Positions 18,206-27,163 of a DNA stretch of 64,000 nt are shown in pieces (within the stretch, counting starts at the first letter, position 1; each line of letters begins with the position of its first letter). This DNA is from Taishania sp. (GTDB taxonomy: Bacteria > Bacteroidota > Bacteroidia > Flavobacteriales_D > Crocinitomicaceae). The position numbers and the translations under genes are program-made. Location of the stretch: positions 1-64,000 of the forward strand of contig JASLGM010000039.1 in assembly GCA_030150045.1 (NCBI GenBank). The letters are read 5' to 3'. Under the pieces are notes generated by a model. That model saw only the letters and a program-made list of their open reading frames with translations, was not told the origin of the DNA and made no database searches.

Positions 18206-18254
18206 AATAAAACTACCTTTCTATCCAAGATTATGCTTGCTGGAATAGAATCCT

Positions 18255-18262
18255 TAAATTTG
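18255..18262 (+). promoter_or_regulatory. -7 box of the M42 peptidase gene
   Basis: TAAATTTG is a perfect match to the Bacteroidota -7 box TAnnTTTG. A TTG at 18237-18239 lies 15 bp upstream, slightly short for the usual spacing. The first ATG is 9 nt past the box. Confidence 0.5.
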
Positions 18263-18271
18263 TAAAAAACG

Positions 18272-19357
18272 ATGGCTATGGAATATACAATTTCGGAAAA
18301 TGCGATGTCATTTTTGACAAAATATTTGAATAATGCGAGTCCTACTGGTTTTGAGTGGGAAGGGCAAAAAATGTGGTTGGATTATATTTCGCCGAACATT
18401 GATTCTTACTTTTCGGACAATTATGGTTCGGTTGTGGGAATTGTGAATCCAGAGGCGAAATATAAAGTGGTGATTGAGGCGCATGCGGACGAGATTGCTT
18501 GGTTTGTGAATTATATTACGAAAGATGGTTTTATTTATTTGAAGCGTAATGGTGGTTCGGATCATATGATTGCTCCTTCAAAAAGGGTAAATATTCACAC
18601 GCCAAAAGGTATTGTTAAAGGTGTTTTTGGTTGGCCTGCCATTCATACTCGTCACGCGAAAGAGGAAACTCCAAGTTTGAAAAACATCTTTATTGATGTG
18701 GCTTGTTCTACAAAAGAAGAGGTAGAAGAAATGGGGGTTCACGTTGGTTGTGTGGTGACTTTTGAGGATGAATTTATGGTGATGAATGAAAATCGTTTTG
18801 TCGGTCGTGCATTAGATAACCGTATTGGTGGTTTCATGATTGCGGAAGTGCTTCATTTGTTAAAAGCGAATAATGTAAAATTACCTTTTGGGTTGTACAT
18901 TGTTAATGCGGTTCAGGAAGAGATTGGTCTTCGTGGTGCGGAAATGATTTCTAGAAGAATCAAACCTGACGTTGCTATATGCACTGATGTTTGCCATGAT
19001 ACTAACACGCCTATGATTGATAAGATTGAGAACGGTGATTTCAAATCTGGAGATGGTCCTGTTCTGACTTATGGTCCTGCCGTTCAAAATAATTTATTAA
19101 AATTGATTATTGACACGGCGTCGGAAAATGAGATTCCTTTTCAACGTGCAGCCGCTTCACGTTCTACGGGTACGGACACAGATGCTTTTGCTTACTCTGC
19201 AGAGGGAGTTCCTTCTGCATTGATTTCTTTACCTCTCCGTTACATGCACACTACAGTAGAAACATGTAGAAAAGAGGATGTAGAAAACTGCATAAAATTG
19301 ATTTATGAAACGTTGTTGAAAATTGAGAATGGAATGGATTTCCGTTACATCAAATAA
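18272..19357 (+). CDS. M42 family metallo-aminopeptidase
   Basis: 361 residues; MEYTIS at 18278 is an equally good start. The M42/M20-like di-zinc fold is supported by VVIEAHADEIAWFV (first metal-ligand His and Asp), FVGRALDNRIGGF (bridging Asp), VNAVQEEIGLRGAEM (catalytic Glu-Glu), AICTDVCHDT (metal ligand Asp) and a final His in PLRYMHTTVET. M42 enzymes are cytosolic, often dodecameric aminopeptidases that trim peptides. The gene is monocistronic, with its own -7 box and a strong terminator 17 bp after the stop. Confidence 0.93.
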   Translation: MAMEYTISENAMSFLTKYLNNASPTGFEWEGQKMWLDYISPNIDSYFSDNYGSVVGIVNPEAKYKVVIEAHADEIAWFVNYITKDGFIYLKRNGGSDHMIAPSKRVNIHTPKGIVKGVFGWPAIHTRHAKEETPSLKNIFIDVACSTKEEVEEMGVHVGCVVTFEDEFMVMNENRFVGRALDNRIGGFMIAEVLHLLKANNVKLPFGLYIVNAVQEEIGLRGAEMISRRIKPDVAICTDVCHDTNTPMIDKIENGDFKSGDGPVLTYGPAVQNNLLKLIIDTASENEIPFQRAAASRSTGTDTDAFAYSAEGVPSALISLPLRYMHTTVETCRKEDVENCIKLIYETLLKIENGMDFRYIK

Positions 19358-19373
19358 CATTTAGATAATTTAG

Positions 19374-19398
19374 AAAGCCTCCTCGGAGGCTTTTTTTT
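19374..19398 (+). terminator. Terminator of the M42 peptidase gene
   Basis: The 8-bp stem AAAGCCTC / GAGGCTTT with CTCG loop is followed by a run of T. Confidence 0.85.
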
Positions 19399-19468
19399 GT
19401 ACCTTTTTGAAGTTCGTAAATAGATTACGTTCTTCTAAAGGATCTTTGTGTCACTCAAATGATAAGTT

Positions 19469-19630
19469 ATGACACATTTAGAATTAAGACAACGTATGGA
19501 CCGAGTTAAAGCCCTCAAATTGGAGTGCATTCGAAAAAGAGATTTTTTGAATGCGGCTATGTACCACAATCATTTTAATTTTTATCATCGCAAATGGTCA
19601 CAACAGGTTGCAGGAATCTTATTCACCTAA
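19469..19630 (+). CDS. Possible small protein with a UVR-motif-like helix
   Basis: A 53-codon frame (starts MTHLELRQRMDRVKALKLEC, ends AGILFT) sits alone between the M42 terminator and the TetR gene. The segment RMDRVKALKLECIRKRDF followed by LNAAMYHNHFNFYH has the spacing of UvrB/UvrC-type helical hairpins (leucine/lysine heptads, then F-x-x-A-A-x-x). The upstream GATCTTTG is a partial -7 box. Against it: short length, no clear ribosome site, no adjacent partner. Function unknown; the UVR resemblance is by eye. Confidence 0.4.
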   Translation: MTHLELRQRMDRVKALKLECIRKRDFLNAAMYHNHFNFYHRKWSQQVAGILFT

Positions 19631-19896
19631 ATGTATTTCTCGTAGAAAATGGAGTGTTAATTCCAGCGAAAAAAGGATGAAATGGAGGTGAAAGATTGAA
19701 AAAAATGCCATTTTTACATGTGTTATTCAAGAACAAAAACATATACATCAAACACTTAAGGGAGAACCTTAAAAATCCTTTATACGATCTAAAAAAGAAC
19801 CCACTTTACCCTTTCACATGAAAACCCTAACCACTATTCACTTTAGATTTAACTAAAAATTTAATATTTCCTTATTTATAATCAATATAATTTGGG

Positions 19897-19920
19897 TAAT
19901 TTTGTTGACATCAATGTCAA
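19897..19920 (+). promoter_or_regulatory. Promoter and palindromic operator of the TetR-RND operon
   Basis: A perfect -7 box TAATTTTG (19897-19904) is followed immediately by TTGACATCAATGTCAA (19905-19920), a perfect 7-bp inverted repeat with a 2-nt centre. It covers the expected transcription start, 5 bp before the TetR ATG. This is the classical place for an autoregulatory TetR operator. Binding is inferred from position and symmetry. Confidence 0.65.
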
Positions 19921-19924
19921 AATT

Positions 19925-20521
19925 ATGTCACATTCGAATTGCGTCACCGATATCACCCTAAAAACGAAGGCAAAAGAATTGTTTTTTCAGCATGGTAAAT
20001 TAAACTCTACCACGCAGGAAATTGCTGATTTTGCTGGTGTAAAGCGCACTTTGGTAAACTATTATTTTGGTTCAAAAAAAGAGTTGTTCAATCTGGTATA
20101 TCAGGAAGCCATTGATGAAATGCGCAATCAATTAGAATCGATTTATTTATCAGCCCATCCTTTTAGAGAAAAAGTAGAGTTGTTGATCGATTTTTTGATT
20201 GAGTTTCGGGATCGTTACCCTTTTTTAGAAGTGTTTAACATTCAGGAAACGATAAACATTCAGAATGCTGTAGACACGATTGTACGACCTTCAGTAAGTG
20301 AATCGACAAAACATTTTGTAAAAGAAATCGAGGCGGAAATGCAAAAAGGGACCATCAAGGTTTTTCATCCGTTGAATTTTTTAATGGTTATTTTCTCCTT
20401 AATTTCCTTTCCCGTAGTTATGCGTCCTATCCTTCGTTCTGTATTCGATTTAGATGAAATAGAATACACAAAGATGAATAATCAACGCAAAGAAATCACA
20501 TTAAATTTATTATTTAACTAA
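19925..20521 (+). CDS. TetR/AcrR family transcriptional regulator
   Basis: 198 residues from the ATG at 19925; an in-frame TTG at 19892 lies upstream of the promoter box and is unlikely. The N-terminal helix-turn-helix reads STTQEIADFAGVKRTLVNYYFGSKKELFNLVYQEA (broken here only as one block), the TetR signature with Y-Y-F-x-S-K-x-E-L. The C-terminal ligand-binding part is helical and unassigned. It leads the operon of an RND efflux pump (next start 7 bp downstream). It probably represses the whole operon through the palindrome 5 bp upstream and is released by a pump substrate. Confidence 0.92.
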   Translation: MSHSNCVTDITLKTKAKELFFQHGKLNSTTQEIADFAGVKRTLVNYYFGSKKELFNLVYQEAIDEMRNQLESIYLSAHPFREKVELLIDFLIEFRDRYPFLEVFNIQETINIQNAVDTIVRPSVSESTKHFVKEIEAEMQKGTIKVFHPLNFLMVIFSLISFPVVMRPILRSVFDLDEIEYTKMNNQRKEITLNLLFN

Positions 20522-20527
20522 GCTATT

Positions 20528-21688
20528 ATGTTTTCAAAAACATCAAAAATCACATTAGGGTTATTCAGTTCATTGGTAGTACTTACCAGTTGCGGGAGTA
20601 AATCGGCACAAGCGCCGGCAGCCAAAGAACCACAACCTTACAATGTCATAGAAGTAAGCAAGGAAAATGCAGTATTGATTGCTGAATACCCTGCCTCATT
20701 AGAAGGTGTGCAAGACATTGAAATTCGTGCAAAAATCGATGGCTATATTGCTTCCATCCACGTCGACGAAGGACAGGAGGTTAAAAAAGGTCAATTGTTG
20801 TTTTCCATCGATAATCCTCAATATGGGCAAGATGTTCAACGATTAAAAGCAGCATTAGCAGCAAGTGAATCAGCTGTATCTGCGGCAAAATTGCAAGTCA
20901 CAAAAACAAAACCTTTAGTAGACAAAGGAATAGTTTCGTCATTTGAACTACAAAATGCTGAGATCAACTTAAAATCAGCTGAAGCTAATTTGGCACAAGT
21001 AAGGGCACAAATGTCGAATGCAGTAACCAATGTCGGATACACCCAAATAAAAAGTCCTTTTGATGGTGTAATTGGTACTATTCCTTTAAAAGTTGGTAGC
21101 TATGTAAGTGCCGCAACGCAAACACCACTTACTCGTGTATCAGACATCCGTAAAGTTTATGCATATTTTTCTGTTAATGAGAAACAGCAATTGGAAATCA
21201 TGGATAACAACGAAGGGAAAGATTTTAAAGAAAAGATTGATCGTTTACCAGCCGTAAACTTATTATTATCGAACAATAAACGATACAGTGAGAAAGGGAA
21301 AATTGAAACTTTCTCAGGTCAAATCAATACCCAAACGGGATCGTTCAATGTGAGAGCAAGTTTTCCAAACAAAGGGCGAATTCTTCGTTCAGGAAGCAGC
21401 GCTACCTTGCAAATCCCAACAGAAGTACATGATGTAATCATCATACCACAACAAGCAACAGCCGAATTACAAAACAAACGCTTAGCCTATATTGTTGGAG
21501 AAGGAAATACGGTTGTAGGCGTACCGATCACGGTTCGTTCTATTCCAGGAGGTCAATATTTTGTTGTTGATTCTGGCTTAGAAGTGGGTCAAAAAGTAAT
21601 CATTGAAGGAATTGGAATTTTGACTGAAGGGACAATCATAAAACCTACGGTAACGAAGCTTAATATTGAAGCTCCCGAACAAGACTAA
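20528..21688 (+). CDS. RND efflux periplasmic adaptor subunit (AcrA/MexA type)
   Basis: 386 residues. It is a lipoprotein by its signal (LVVLTSCGSK, lipobox Cys at about 22), as in AcrA. Order: biotinyl-lipoyl half (IEIRAKIDGYIASIHVDEGQEVKKGQLLF), alpha-helical hairpin (about 95-150), second lipoyl half (YTQIKSPFDGVIGTIPLKVGSYV), beta-barrel and membrane-proximal domain. It links the inner-membrane RND pump to the outer-membrane factor encoded next. The gap to the pump gene is 25 bp. Confidence 0.93.
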   Translation: MFSKTSKITLGLFSSLVVLTSCGSKSAQAPAAKEPQPYNVIEVSKENAVLIAEYPASLEGVQDIEIRAKIDGYIASIHVDEGQEVKKGQLLFSIDNPQYGQDVQRLKAALAASESAVSAAKLQVTKTKPLVDKGIVSSFELQNAEINLKSAEANLAQVRAQMSNAVTNVGYTQIKSPFDGVIGTIPLKVGSYVSAATQTPLTRVSDIRKVYAYFSVNEKQQLEIMDNNEGKDFKEKIDRLPAVNLLLSNNKRYSEKGKIETFSGQINTQTGSFNVRASFPNKGRILRSGSSATLQIPTEVHDVIIIPQQATAELQNKRLAYIVGEGNTVVGVPITVRSIPGGQYFVVDSGLEVGQKVIIEGIGILTEGTIIKPTVTKLNIEAPEQD

Positions 21689-21713
21689 ATCCTTACGAAA
21701 AAACAAGTAAAAC

Positions 21714-24700
21714 ATGTTTGAAAAATTTATAGAAAGACCCGTCCTATCAACAGTGATATCCATTATCATCGTTATTTTAGGACTTTTGGGGTTATTTACC
21801 CTTCCCGTTTCACAGTATCCAGAAATTGCTCCTCCAACGGTCGGGGTGTCAGCTAGTTACCAAGGAGCAAGTGCGGAAGTGGTTATGAACTCAGTTGTAA
21901 TTCCGTTAGAAGAGCAAATCAACGGTGTGGAAGATATGACTTACATGACTTCTACCTCCTCTAACGATGGAGCAGCCAATATTAGTGTTTACTTTAAATT
22001 AGGAACCAATCCCGATTTAGCCGCAGTAAACGTACAAAACCGAGTTTCAAGAGCAACCCCTTTGTTACCTCAAGAGGTTACACGAGCTGGTGTTACAACA
22101 GCAAAAAGACAATCTGATAACATTCTTATCATCTCCCTTTTTTCAGAGAACAAAGCGTTTGATCAAACATTTATTCAAAACTATGCTAACATCAACATCA
22201 TTCCTAAAATCAAAAGGGTAACAGGTGTAGGAGAAGCAATGATTTTTGGTCAAAAAGATTATTCCATGCGTATTTGGTTAAAACCAGACATCATGGCTTC
22301 ATATGGTCTCGTTCCTAGTGATGTAATGGGCTTATTAGCGGAACAAAACGTAGAGGCTGCACCAGGTCAATTAGGTGAAAATGGGAATCAAAGTTTTCAG
22401 TATACTTTAAAGTATAAAGGAAGATTAAAAACAGAAGAAGAATTTGAAGAGATTGTTGTTCGTGCAACGGATGATGGTCAAATATTATACCTTAAGGATG
22501 TTGCTACCGTTGAACTAGGTGCACAATCTTATGCTGGGAATTCAAATACAAATGGAAACCCGTCCATTGGTTTTGCGATTAGCCAAACGGCTGGATCCAA
22601 CGCACAAGAAGTCATTGAAGGCTGTATTGCCGTTATGAAAGAAGCAGAAGCTACGTTTCCTCCTGGAGTGAAATACATTTCTATGATTAATGCCAACGAA
22701 TTTTTAGACGCTTCCATCACAAAGGTTATTCACACTTTAATTGAAGCTTTTATTCTGGTATTTATTGTGGTTTTCCTATTCTTACAAGATTGGCGTTCTA
22801 CCCTCATCCCAGCGATTGCTGTACCTGTAGCTATTATTGGTACCTTCTTCTTCCTGCAGCTATTTGGCTTCACCATTAACTTATTGACTTTATTCGCGCT
22901 TATTCTAGCAGTTGGAATTGTGGTCGACGATGCGATTGTGGTCGTTGAAGCAGTTCACGCTAAAATGGAACAAGGTGAAAAAGATCCCAAAGTAGCAACT
23001 AAATCAGCAATGAGTGAGATTTCAGGAGCTATTATCTCCATTACATTGGTGATGTCAGCGGTATTTATTCCAGTGAGTTTTATCTCAGGTTCTGCAGGTG
23101 TATTCTACAAACAATTCGGTCTAACCTTAGCCATTGCAATTGTTCTTTCGGCCATTAATGCTTTGACTTTATCGCCGGCATTATGTGCTATATTCTTGCG
23201 TCCGCACGAAGAAGATCCAGACAAGAAAAAAGGATTAGCACAACGATTTTACGGTGCTTTCAACAGTGCTTTTGATGCAACAACTTCGAAATACAAAAAA
23301 GGAGTTGAATTCCTTATCAAGCGAAAAAGCTTTGTTTGGCTTTCCATTGCAGCATTTACAGGAATATTTATTTATCTAATGAATACCACTCCAAAATCAT
23401 TCGTGCCAAACGAAGATACAGGAACCATTACCTCTGATATCTCATTACCTCCAGGAACATCATTAGAGCGAACAGACCAATTGTTAAAACAAATTGAAGC
23501 TGCAGTAAAAGACCTTCCAGAGGTAACCAATGTGTTGACCATTTCAGGTCGCTCCATGATTTCGGGAGCAGGTTCCAACTACGGAATGGTATTCTTGAAA
23601 TTGAAGTCGTGGGAAGATCGTACACAGAAACACCAAGATGTAAATGCTCTCATTGGCCAATTATTTGCAAGAACAGCAAGTATTAAGGATGCGAAAATCA
23701 TCTTCTTTGCACCGCCAACTATTCGTGGATTTGGTTTCTCCAGTGGATTTGACATGCAATTACAAGATCAATCAGGTGGTTCCATTGAACGCTTCAATGA
23801 AGTGAAAGATCAATTCATGGCGAAATTAAACCAAAGACCTGAAATCTTATATGCTTCTACATCGTTCTCCCCGAACTTCCCACAATACAACATCGATATT
23901 AATGTTGCATCTGTGAAAAAAGCAGGCTTAGGCGTAAACGATATATTAGGAACTTTACAAGGTTATTACGGAGGTGTTTATGCTTCTAACTTCAATAAAT
24001 TTGGAAAACAATACCGTGTCATGTACCAATCAAATCCAGAGTTTAGAGCGGATGAACAATCCCTAAACAAAGTAATGGTACGTAACAACAAAGGTGAAAT
24101 GGCACCTATCACACAATTCATTACATTAGAAAAAGTATATGGTCCACAGGTAATTAGCCGTTTTAACCTCTTTACTTCTATACAAATTACAGGAGCACCC
24201 GCACCTGGTTTTGCATCGGGAGACGCCATTACAGCTGTCCAAGAAACAGCTAAGGAAATATTACCTGTTGGATATGGATACGAATTTTCTGGAATGACCC
24301 GTGAAGAAATGAGTGCAGGTGGACAAACCATTTATATTTTTATGCTTTGTTTGATCTTCGTGTATTTCCTACTAGCGGCACAATATGAAAGTTACTTGCT
24401 CCCATTTGCCGTATTACTTTCGTTACCAGTTGGTCTTGCAGGTGTATTCATTTTCGCAACTTTATTTGAGGTAAGCAACAATATCTACATTCAGATTACC
24501 TTAATTATGTTGATTGGATTACTCGCAAAGAACGCCATCTTGATTGTAGAATACTCCGCCGAAAGACGCCGACATGGTTTATCGATTACGCAAGCTGCTA
24601 TCGAAGGAGCTGTAGCACGATTACGTCCTATCTTAATGACTTCATTTGCTTTCATCATGGGGCTCATTCCGTTGATGCGTGCTTCAGGAGCTGGAGCAGT

Positions 24701-24851
24701 TGGAAACAATGCCATTGGTACAGGTGCAGTTGGTGGAATGCTGATCGGAACACTATTTGGTGTTTTCATCATCCCTGCCTTATTCGTAATGTTCCAATAT
24801 TTACAAGAGAAAGTATCTTCTAAAAAATATCCTTCTGCACCAACAGAATAA
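21714..24851 (+). CDS. RND efflux transporter, hydrophobe/amphiphile (HAE1, AcrB-like)
   Basis: 1045 residues, the AcrB/MexB length. The opening MFEKFIERPVLSTVISIIIV is typical of HAE1 pumps. Proton-relay residues are present: the Asp pair in GIVVDDAIVVVEAVH (transmembrane helix 4) and the Lys in GLLAKNAILIVEYSAE (helix 10). Two large periplasmic loops follow helices 1 and 7. It is a proton-driven exporter of amphipathic drugs, bile-like compounds or solvents across both membranes with the adaptor and TolC-like subunits on either side in the operon. Natural substrate not predictable. Confidence 0.96.
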   Translation: MFEKFIERPVLSTVISIIIVILGLLGLFTLPVSQYPEIAPPTVGVSASYQGASAEVVMNSVVIPLEEQINGVEDMTYMTSTSSNDGAANISVYFKLGTNPDLAAVNVQNRVSRATPLLPQEVTRAGVTTAKRQSDNILIISLFSENKAFDQTFIQNYANINIIPKIKRVTGVGEAMIFGQKDYSMRIWLKPDIMASYGLVPSDVMGLLAEQNVEAAPGQLGENGNQSFQYTLKYKGRLKTEEEFEEIVVRATDDGQILYLKDVATVELGAQSYAGNSNTNGNPSIGFAISQTAGSNAQEVIEGCIAVMKEAEATFPPGVKYISMINANEFLDASITKVIHTLIEAFILVFIVVFLFLQDWRSTLIPAIAVPVAIIGTFFFLQLFGFTINLLTLFALILAVGIVVDDAIVVVEAVHAKMEQGEKDPKVATKSAMSEISGAIISITLVMSAVFIPVSFISGSAGVFYKQFGLTLAIAIVLSAINALTLSPALCAIFLRPHEEDPDKKKGLAQRFYGAFNSAFDATTSKYKKGVEFLIKRKSFVWLSIAAFTGIFIYLMNTTPKSFVPNEDTGTITSDISLPPGTSLERTDQLLKQIEAAVKDLPEVTNVLTISGRSMISGAGSNYGMVFLKLKSWEDRTQKHQDVNALIGQLFARTASIKDAKIIFFAPPTIRGFGFSSGFDMQLQDQSGGSIERFNEVKDQFMAKLNQRPEILYASTSFSPNFPQYNIDINVASVKKAGLGVNDILGTLQGYYGGVYASNFNKFGKQYRVMYQSNPEFRADEQSLNKVMVRNNKGEMAPITQFITLEKVYGPQVISRFNLFTSIQITGAPAPGFASGDAITAVQETAKEILPVGYGYEFSGMTREEMSAGGQTIYIFMLCLIFVYFLLAAQYESYLLPFAVLLSLPVGLAGVFIFATLFEVSNNIYIQITLIMLIGLLAKNAILIVEYSAERRRHGLSITQAAIEGAVARLRPILMTSFAFIMGLIPLMRASGAGAVGNNAIGTGAVGGMLIGTLFGVFIIPALFVMFQYLQEKVSSKKYPSAPTE

Positions 24852-24867
24852 AGTAAAAAACGACAGT

Positions 24868-26292
24868 ATGTTAAAAAGAAACACTAGATATATTCTCCTT
24901 TTTGCCTCCACAACACTTGTGCTAACAGCATGTGGCGTAGTGACCAAAAAGTATGAAACACCAGAAGTTGCACAAGACAAAATGGAATCGCTATATCGCG
25001 ACCATCAAACCACTGATTCAACAACCATTGCTGATATTAATTGGGCAACATACTTTACAGACACTGTATTGGTTGGCTACATTTCGGAAGCATTGACGCA
25101 AAATTATGATTTCCAAAATGCAGTTCTTGCCATCGGTTCAGCGGAAAACATTCTGAAACAAAGTAAATTGGCCTTTTTACCAAGTTTAAACTTTGCACCA
25201 ACAATTACGCAGAATTTCACATCCAAAAACTCGTTGAACTTTCCGCCAAATGTAAACATCAACCTACAAACAACAGTCGTTTCACTCGGTTTTCAAACCA
25301 ACTGGGAGATCGAAGTGTGGGGAAAAATGACCTCGGCAAAACGAAGCGCTTACGCAGGTTTCATGAAAGCTGAAGCAACAAAACGCGCCTTACAAACATC
25401 AGTTGTAGCAACCGTTGCAGAGAGTTATTTTACCCTTATGGCCTTAGATGAGCAATTACGCATTACCGAATCAACCTTAGCCATTAGAGAAAAAACCGTA
25501 GATGCCTTGAAAGCCTTAATGGAGGCTGGTGCAGTAACAGGAGCCGATGTAGTGCAGGCTGAATCGAATTTATACGCAGCGAAAGTAAGTGTTCCTGAGA
25601 TAAAGCAAGCCATTCGTGAGCTAGAAAATGCCTTTTGCATCCTATTGGCAAAACCATTACAAAACATTAATCGTGGGGCCTTTTCTGACGCAAAACTACC
25701 ACTTGACTTAATGACAGGGGTTCCCGCTCAATTGTTGGCTAACAGACCCGATGTAGAAGCTGCCGAGTGGGCGTTTAGACAAGCTTTTGAGCAAACAAAT
25801 GTGGCACGTGCATCCTTTTATCCGGCATTGACATTGACCACAGGAACGGGAGGAATTTCCGCATTGACTTCTCGTGCGCTTTTCGATACAAATTCTTTTT
25901 TCGCACAGCTGATTGGTGGAATTACACAGCCGATTTTTCAACGAGGACAGTTGCGTACAAACTACAGAAACTCATTGATTGCCCAACAACAAGCCTACAA
26001 CAATTTCGAGAAATCACTATTGGTTGCGGGACAAGAAGTCACCAATTCTCTGTACGCTTATGAAGTCATTCAAGAGAAAAAAGATGCCCGTCAACTGCAA
26101 GTAGAAGCTTTGGAAAAAGCGGTTGAATTTAGAATGGCTTTGTTGGAATATTCTAGTAATACAAACTACACAGATGTCTTAACTTCTGAACAATCTCTGA
26201 TCACGGCGCAATTGGCACAAGTAAACGATCAACTTTCCGAATTAAAAGCGGTGGTTGCTCTGTACCGTGCACTTGGCGGTGGTTGGAAGTAA
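24868..26292 (+). CDS. TolC-like outer-membrane efflux lipoprotein (OprM/NodT family)
   Basis: 474 residues. The lipoprotein signal has lipobox LTACG (Cys about residue 22). The duplicated outer-membrane-factor repeats contain the usual landmarks: INWATYFTDTVLVGYI near the N-terminus, LANRPDVEAAEWAFRQAFEQ in the middle, and ALGGGWK at the extreme C-terminus, as in OprM-type proteins. It forms the outer-membrane channel of the pump. Last gene of the tetR-adaptor-pump-channel operon; a terminator lies just downstream. Confidence 0.95.
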   Translation: MLKRNTRYILLFASTTLVLTACGVVTKKYETPEVAQDKMESLYRDHQTTDSTTIADINWATYFTDTVLVGYISEALTQNYDFQNAVLAIGSAENILKQSKLAFLPSLNFAPTITQNFTSKNSLNFPPNVNINLQTTVVSLGFQTNWEIEVWGKMTSAKRSAYAGFMKAEATKRALQTSVVATVAESYFTLMALDEQLRITESTLAIREKTVDALKALMEAGAVTGADVVQAESNLYAAKVSVPEIKQAIRELENAFCILLAKPLQNINRGAFSDAKLPLDLMTGVPAQLLANRPDVEAAEWAFRQAFEQTNVARASFYPALTLTTGTGGISALTSRALFDTNSFFAQLIGGITQPIFQRGQLRTNYRNSLIAQQQAYNNFEKSLLVAGQEVTNSLYAYEVIQEKKDARQLQVEALEKAVEFRMALLEYSSNTNYTDVLTSEQSLITAQLAQVNDQLSELKAVVALYRALGGGWK

Positions 26293-26313
26293 ATAATCTT
26301 ACCAAATAGCATT

Positions 26314-26345
26314 AAGGTCGGAGAGCATTTTCTTCGGCCTTTTTG
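26314..26345 (+). terminator. Terminator of the RND efflux operon
   Basis: A 9-bp stem AAGGTCGGA / TTCGGCCTT with two G-T pairs and a T-run (TTTTTGTTTTT). Element A3 begins about 10 bp later. Confidence 0.7.
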
Positions 26346-26353
26346 TTTTTATT

Positions 26354-26501
26354 TGGCTGCCAAAATCGTTTTACGCGCTTTAGTAAACTTCTAAAAAAGG
26401 GTTCACTAGCTTTTTGCCACGTGCTTCCTTTGGTCGCAGTGCCCATTAAGCGTTCACACCTTTTTTCGTTCCTTTAGCTACCGCGCTCCATCCGGGCAGA
26501 G
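26354..26501 (+). repeat. Family A intergenic structured repeat, copy A3
   Basis: 148 bp. The loop GTGCTTCCTTTGGTCGCAG and blocks GCGCTTTAGTAAA and TTTAGCTACCGCGCTCC are conserved. Its end arms are CTGCC (26357-26361) and GGCAG (26495-26499), a compensatory double change from the CAGCC/GGCTG of the other copies. Middle stem AAAAAAGG / CCTTTTTT pairs perfectly. Its apical stem is the weakest of the six. It starts right after the efflux operon terminator, and B3 follows 44 bp later. Confidence 0.78.
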
Positions 26502-26545
26502 AGATTGGTTTTCAAAAGAAAGTAAGCATTTGAAAACGGTTTTCC

Positions 26546-26665
26546 GCGTTAAGGATAGCAGTGGATAGCCCACAGTTCCTCCCCAAAATATTTTGGGGAG
26601 GGACGAGGACTAGGAACGAATAGCCTGACCTGAATCCCAATTCACTTGGGATGAAGGAAACGCCC
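26546..26665 (+). repeat. Family B intergenic structured repeat, copy B3
   Basis: The closing stem is GCGTT (26546-26550) with AACGC (26659-26663). The first arm is GTTCCT/AGGAAC capped by CCCCAAAATATTTTGGGG; the second hairpin is ATCCCAA/TTGGGAT. Conserved single strands AAGGATAGCAGTGG and GCCTGACC match B1, B4, B5 and B6. The first hairpin has a sequence entirely unlike the other copies yet pairs. Confidence 0.7.
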
Positions 26666-26735
26666 AAAACATTCCCCTTAATTGCCAATTATTTGGAAAA
26701 AGATGTTAATTCTCGGCTTCCTGTTAAAGAATTTA

Positions 26736-26743
26736 TATCTTTG
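26736..26743 (+). promoter_or_regulatory. -7 box of the copper operon
   Basis: TATCTTTG is a perfect -7 box. The GTG start of the first gene is only 4 nt past it, so the mRNA may have almost no leader. Confidence 0.5.
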
Positions 26744-26747
26744 CGAT

Positions 26748-27128
26748 GTGAAACACATTTTGGTCATATTGGTTGTATTTATGGCTTTTAGGCCCGTAGT
26801 ACCGCTTTTGGAGTACATTATCCAATATGATTATATTGTGAATGAACTTTGTGAAAACAAAGAAAAGCCACAAATGCATTGTAATGGAAAATGTCATTTG
26901 AACAAAGCTTTATCGCAATCTACCAGCACCGACGAGCAGAAAAAAGAAGATTTCAAGTTGTTTAACGCCCTGTCCATTCCGGCAATCCTTCCTCAAGAAA
27001 CAACGATTTCAATTACCAAAGCATTCAAAAATAACATCGTTTCTTATTTTCATTACAATACATTCGGATCCGAATGCTTCCTTTCTATTGATATTCCTCC
27101 CCGTTTATTATTAAATGTTATCTCATAA
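26748..27128 (+). CDS. Small membrane-anchored CNGKC-motif protein, probable metal-related
   Basis: 127 residues from the GTG at 26748, chosen because it directly follows the -7 box; the frame continues upstream to 26682 but that part precedes the promoter. A hydrophobic N-terminal segment (HILVILVVFMAFRPVVPLLEYI) suggests a membrane anchor. Then comes a Cys/His cluster ELCENKEKPQMHCNGKCHL with three cysteines, two histidines and a methionine, a plausible soft-metal site. Similar short proteins occur in Bacteroidota beside metal-uptake genes (from memory). It is followed by a Met/His-rich lipoprotein and a copper-type TonB receptor, so a role in copper handling is inferred. I do not recognise a named family. 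Confidence 0.7.
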   Translation: MKHILVILVVFMAFRPVVPLLEYIIQYDYIVNELCENKEKPQMHCNGKCHLNKALSQSTSTDEQKKEDFKLFNALSIPAILPQETTISITKAFKNNIVSYFHYNTFGSECFLSIDIPPRLLLNVIS

Positions 27129-27163
27129 TTTTTTTTGAACATTTAATTTTAATAAACAATACC

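Noticed and set aside
18016..18228. Two frames of 70-75 codons on the minus strand over repeat A2
   Set aside because: Overlap the family A element and its flanks; no equivalent frame in A5 or A6, which have the same orientation.
26682..26747. N-terminal extension of the CNGKC gene
   Set aside because: The extension lies upstream of a perfect -7 box, so it is probably not transcribed as part of that gene.
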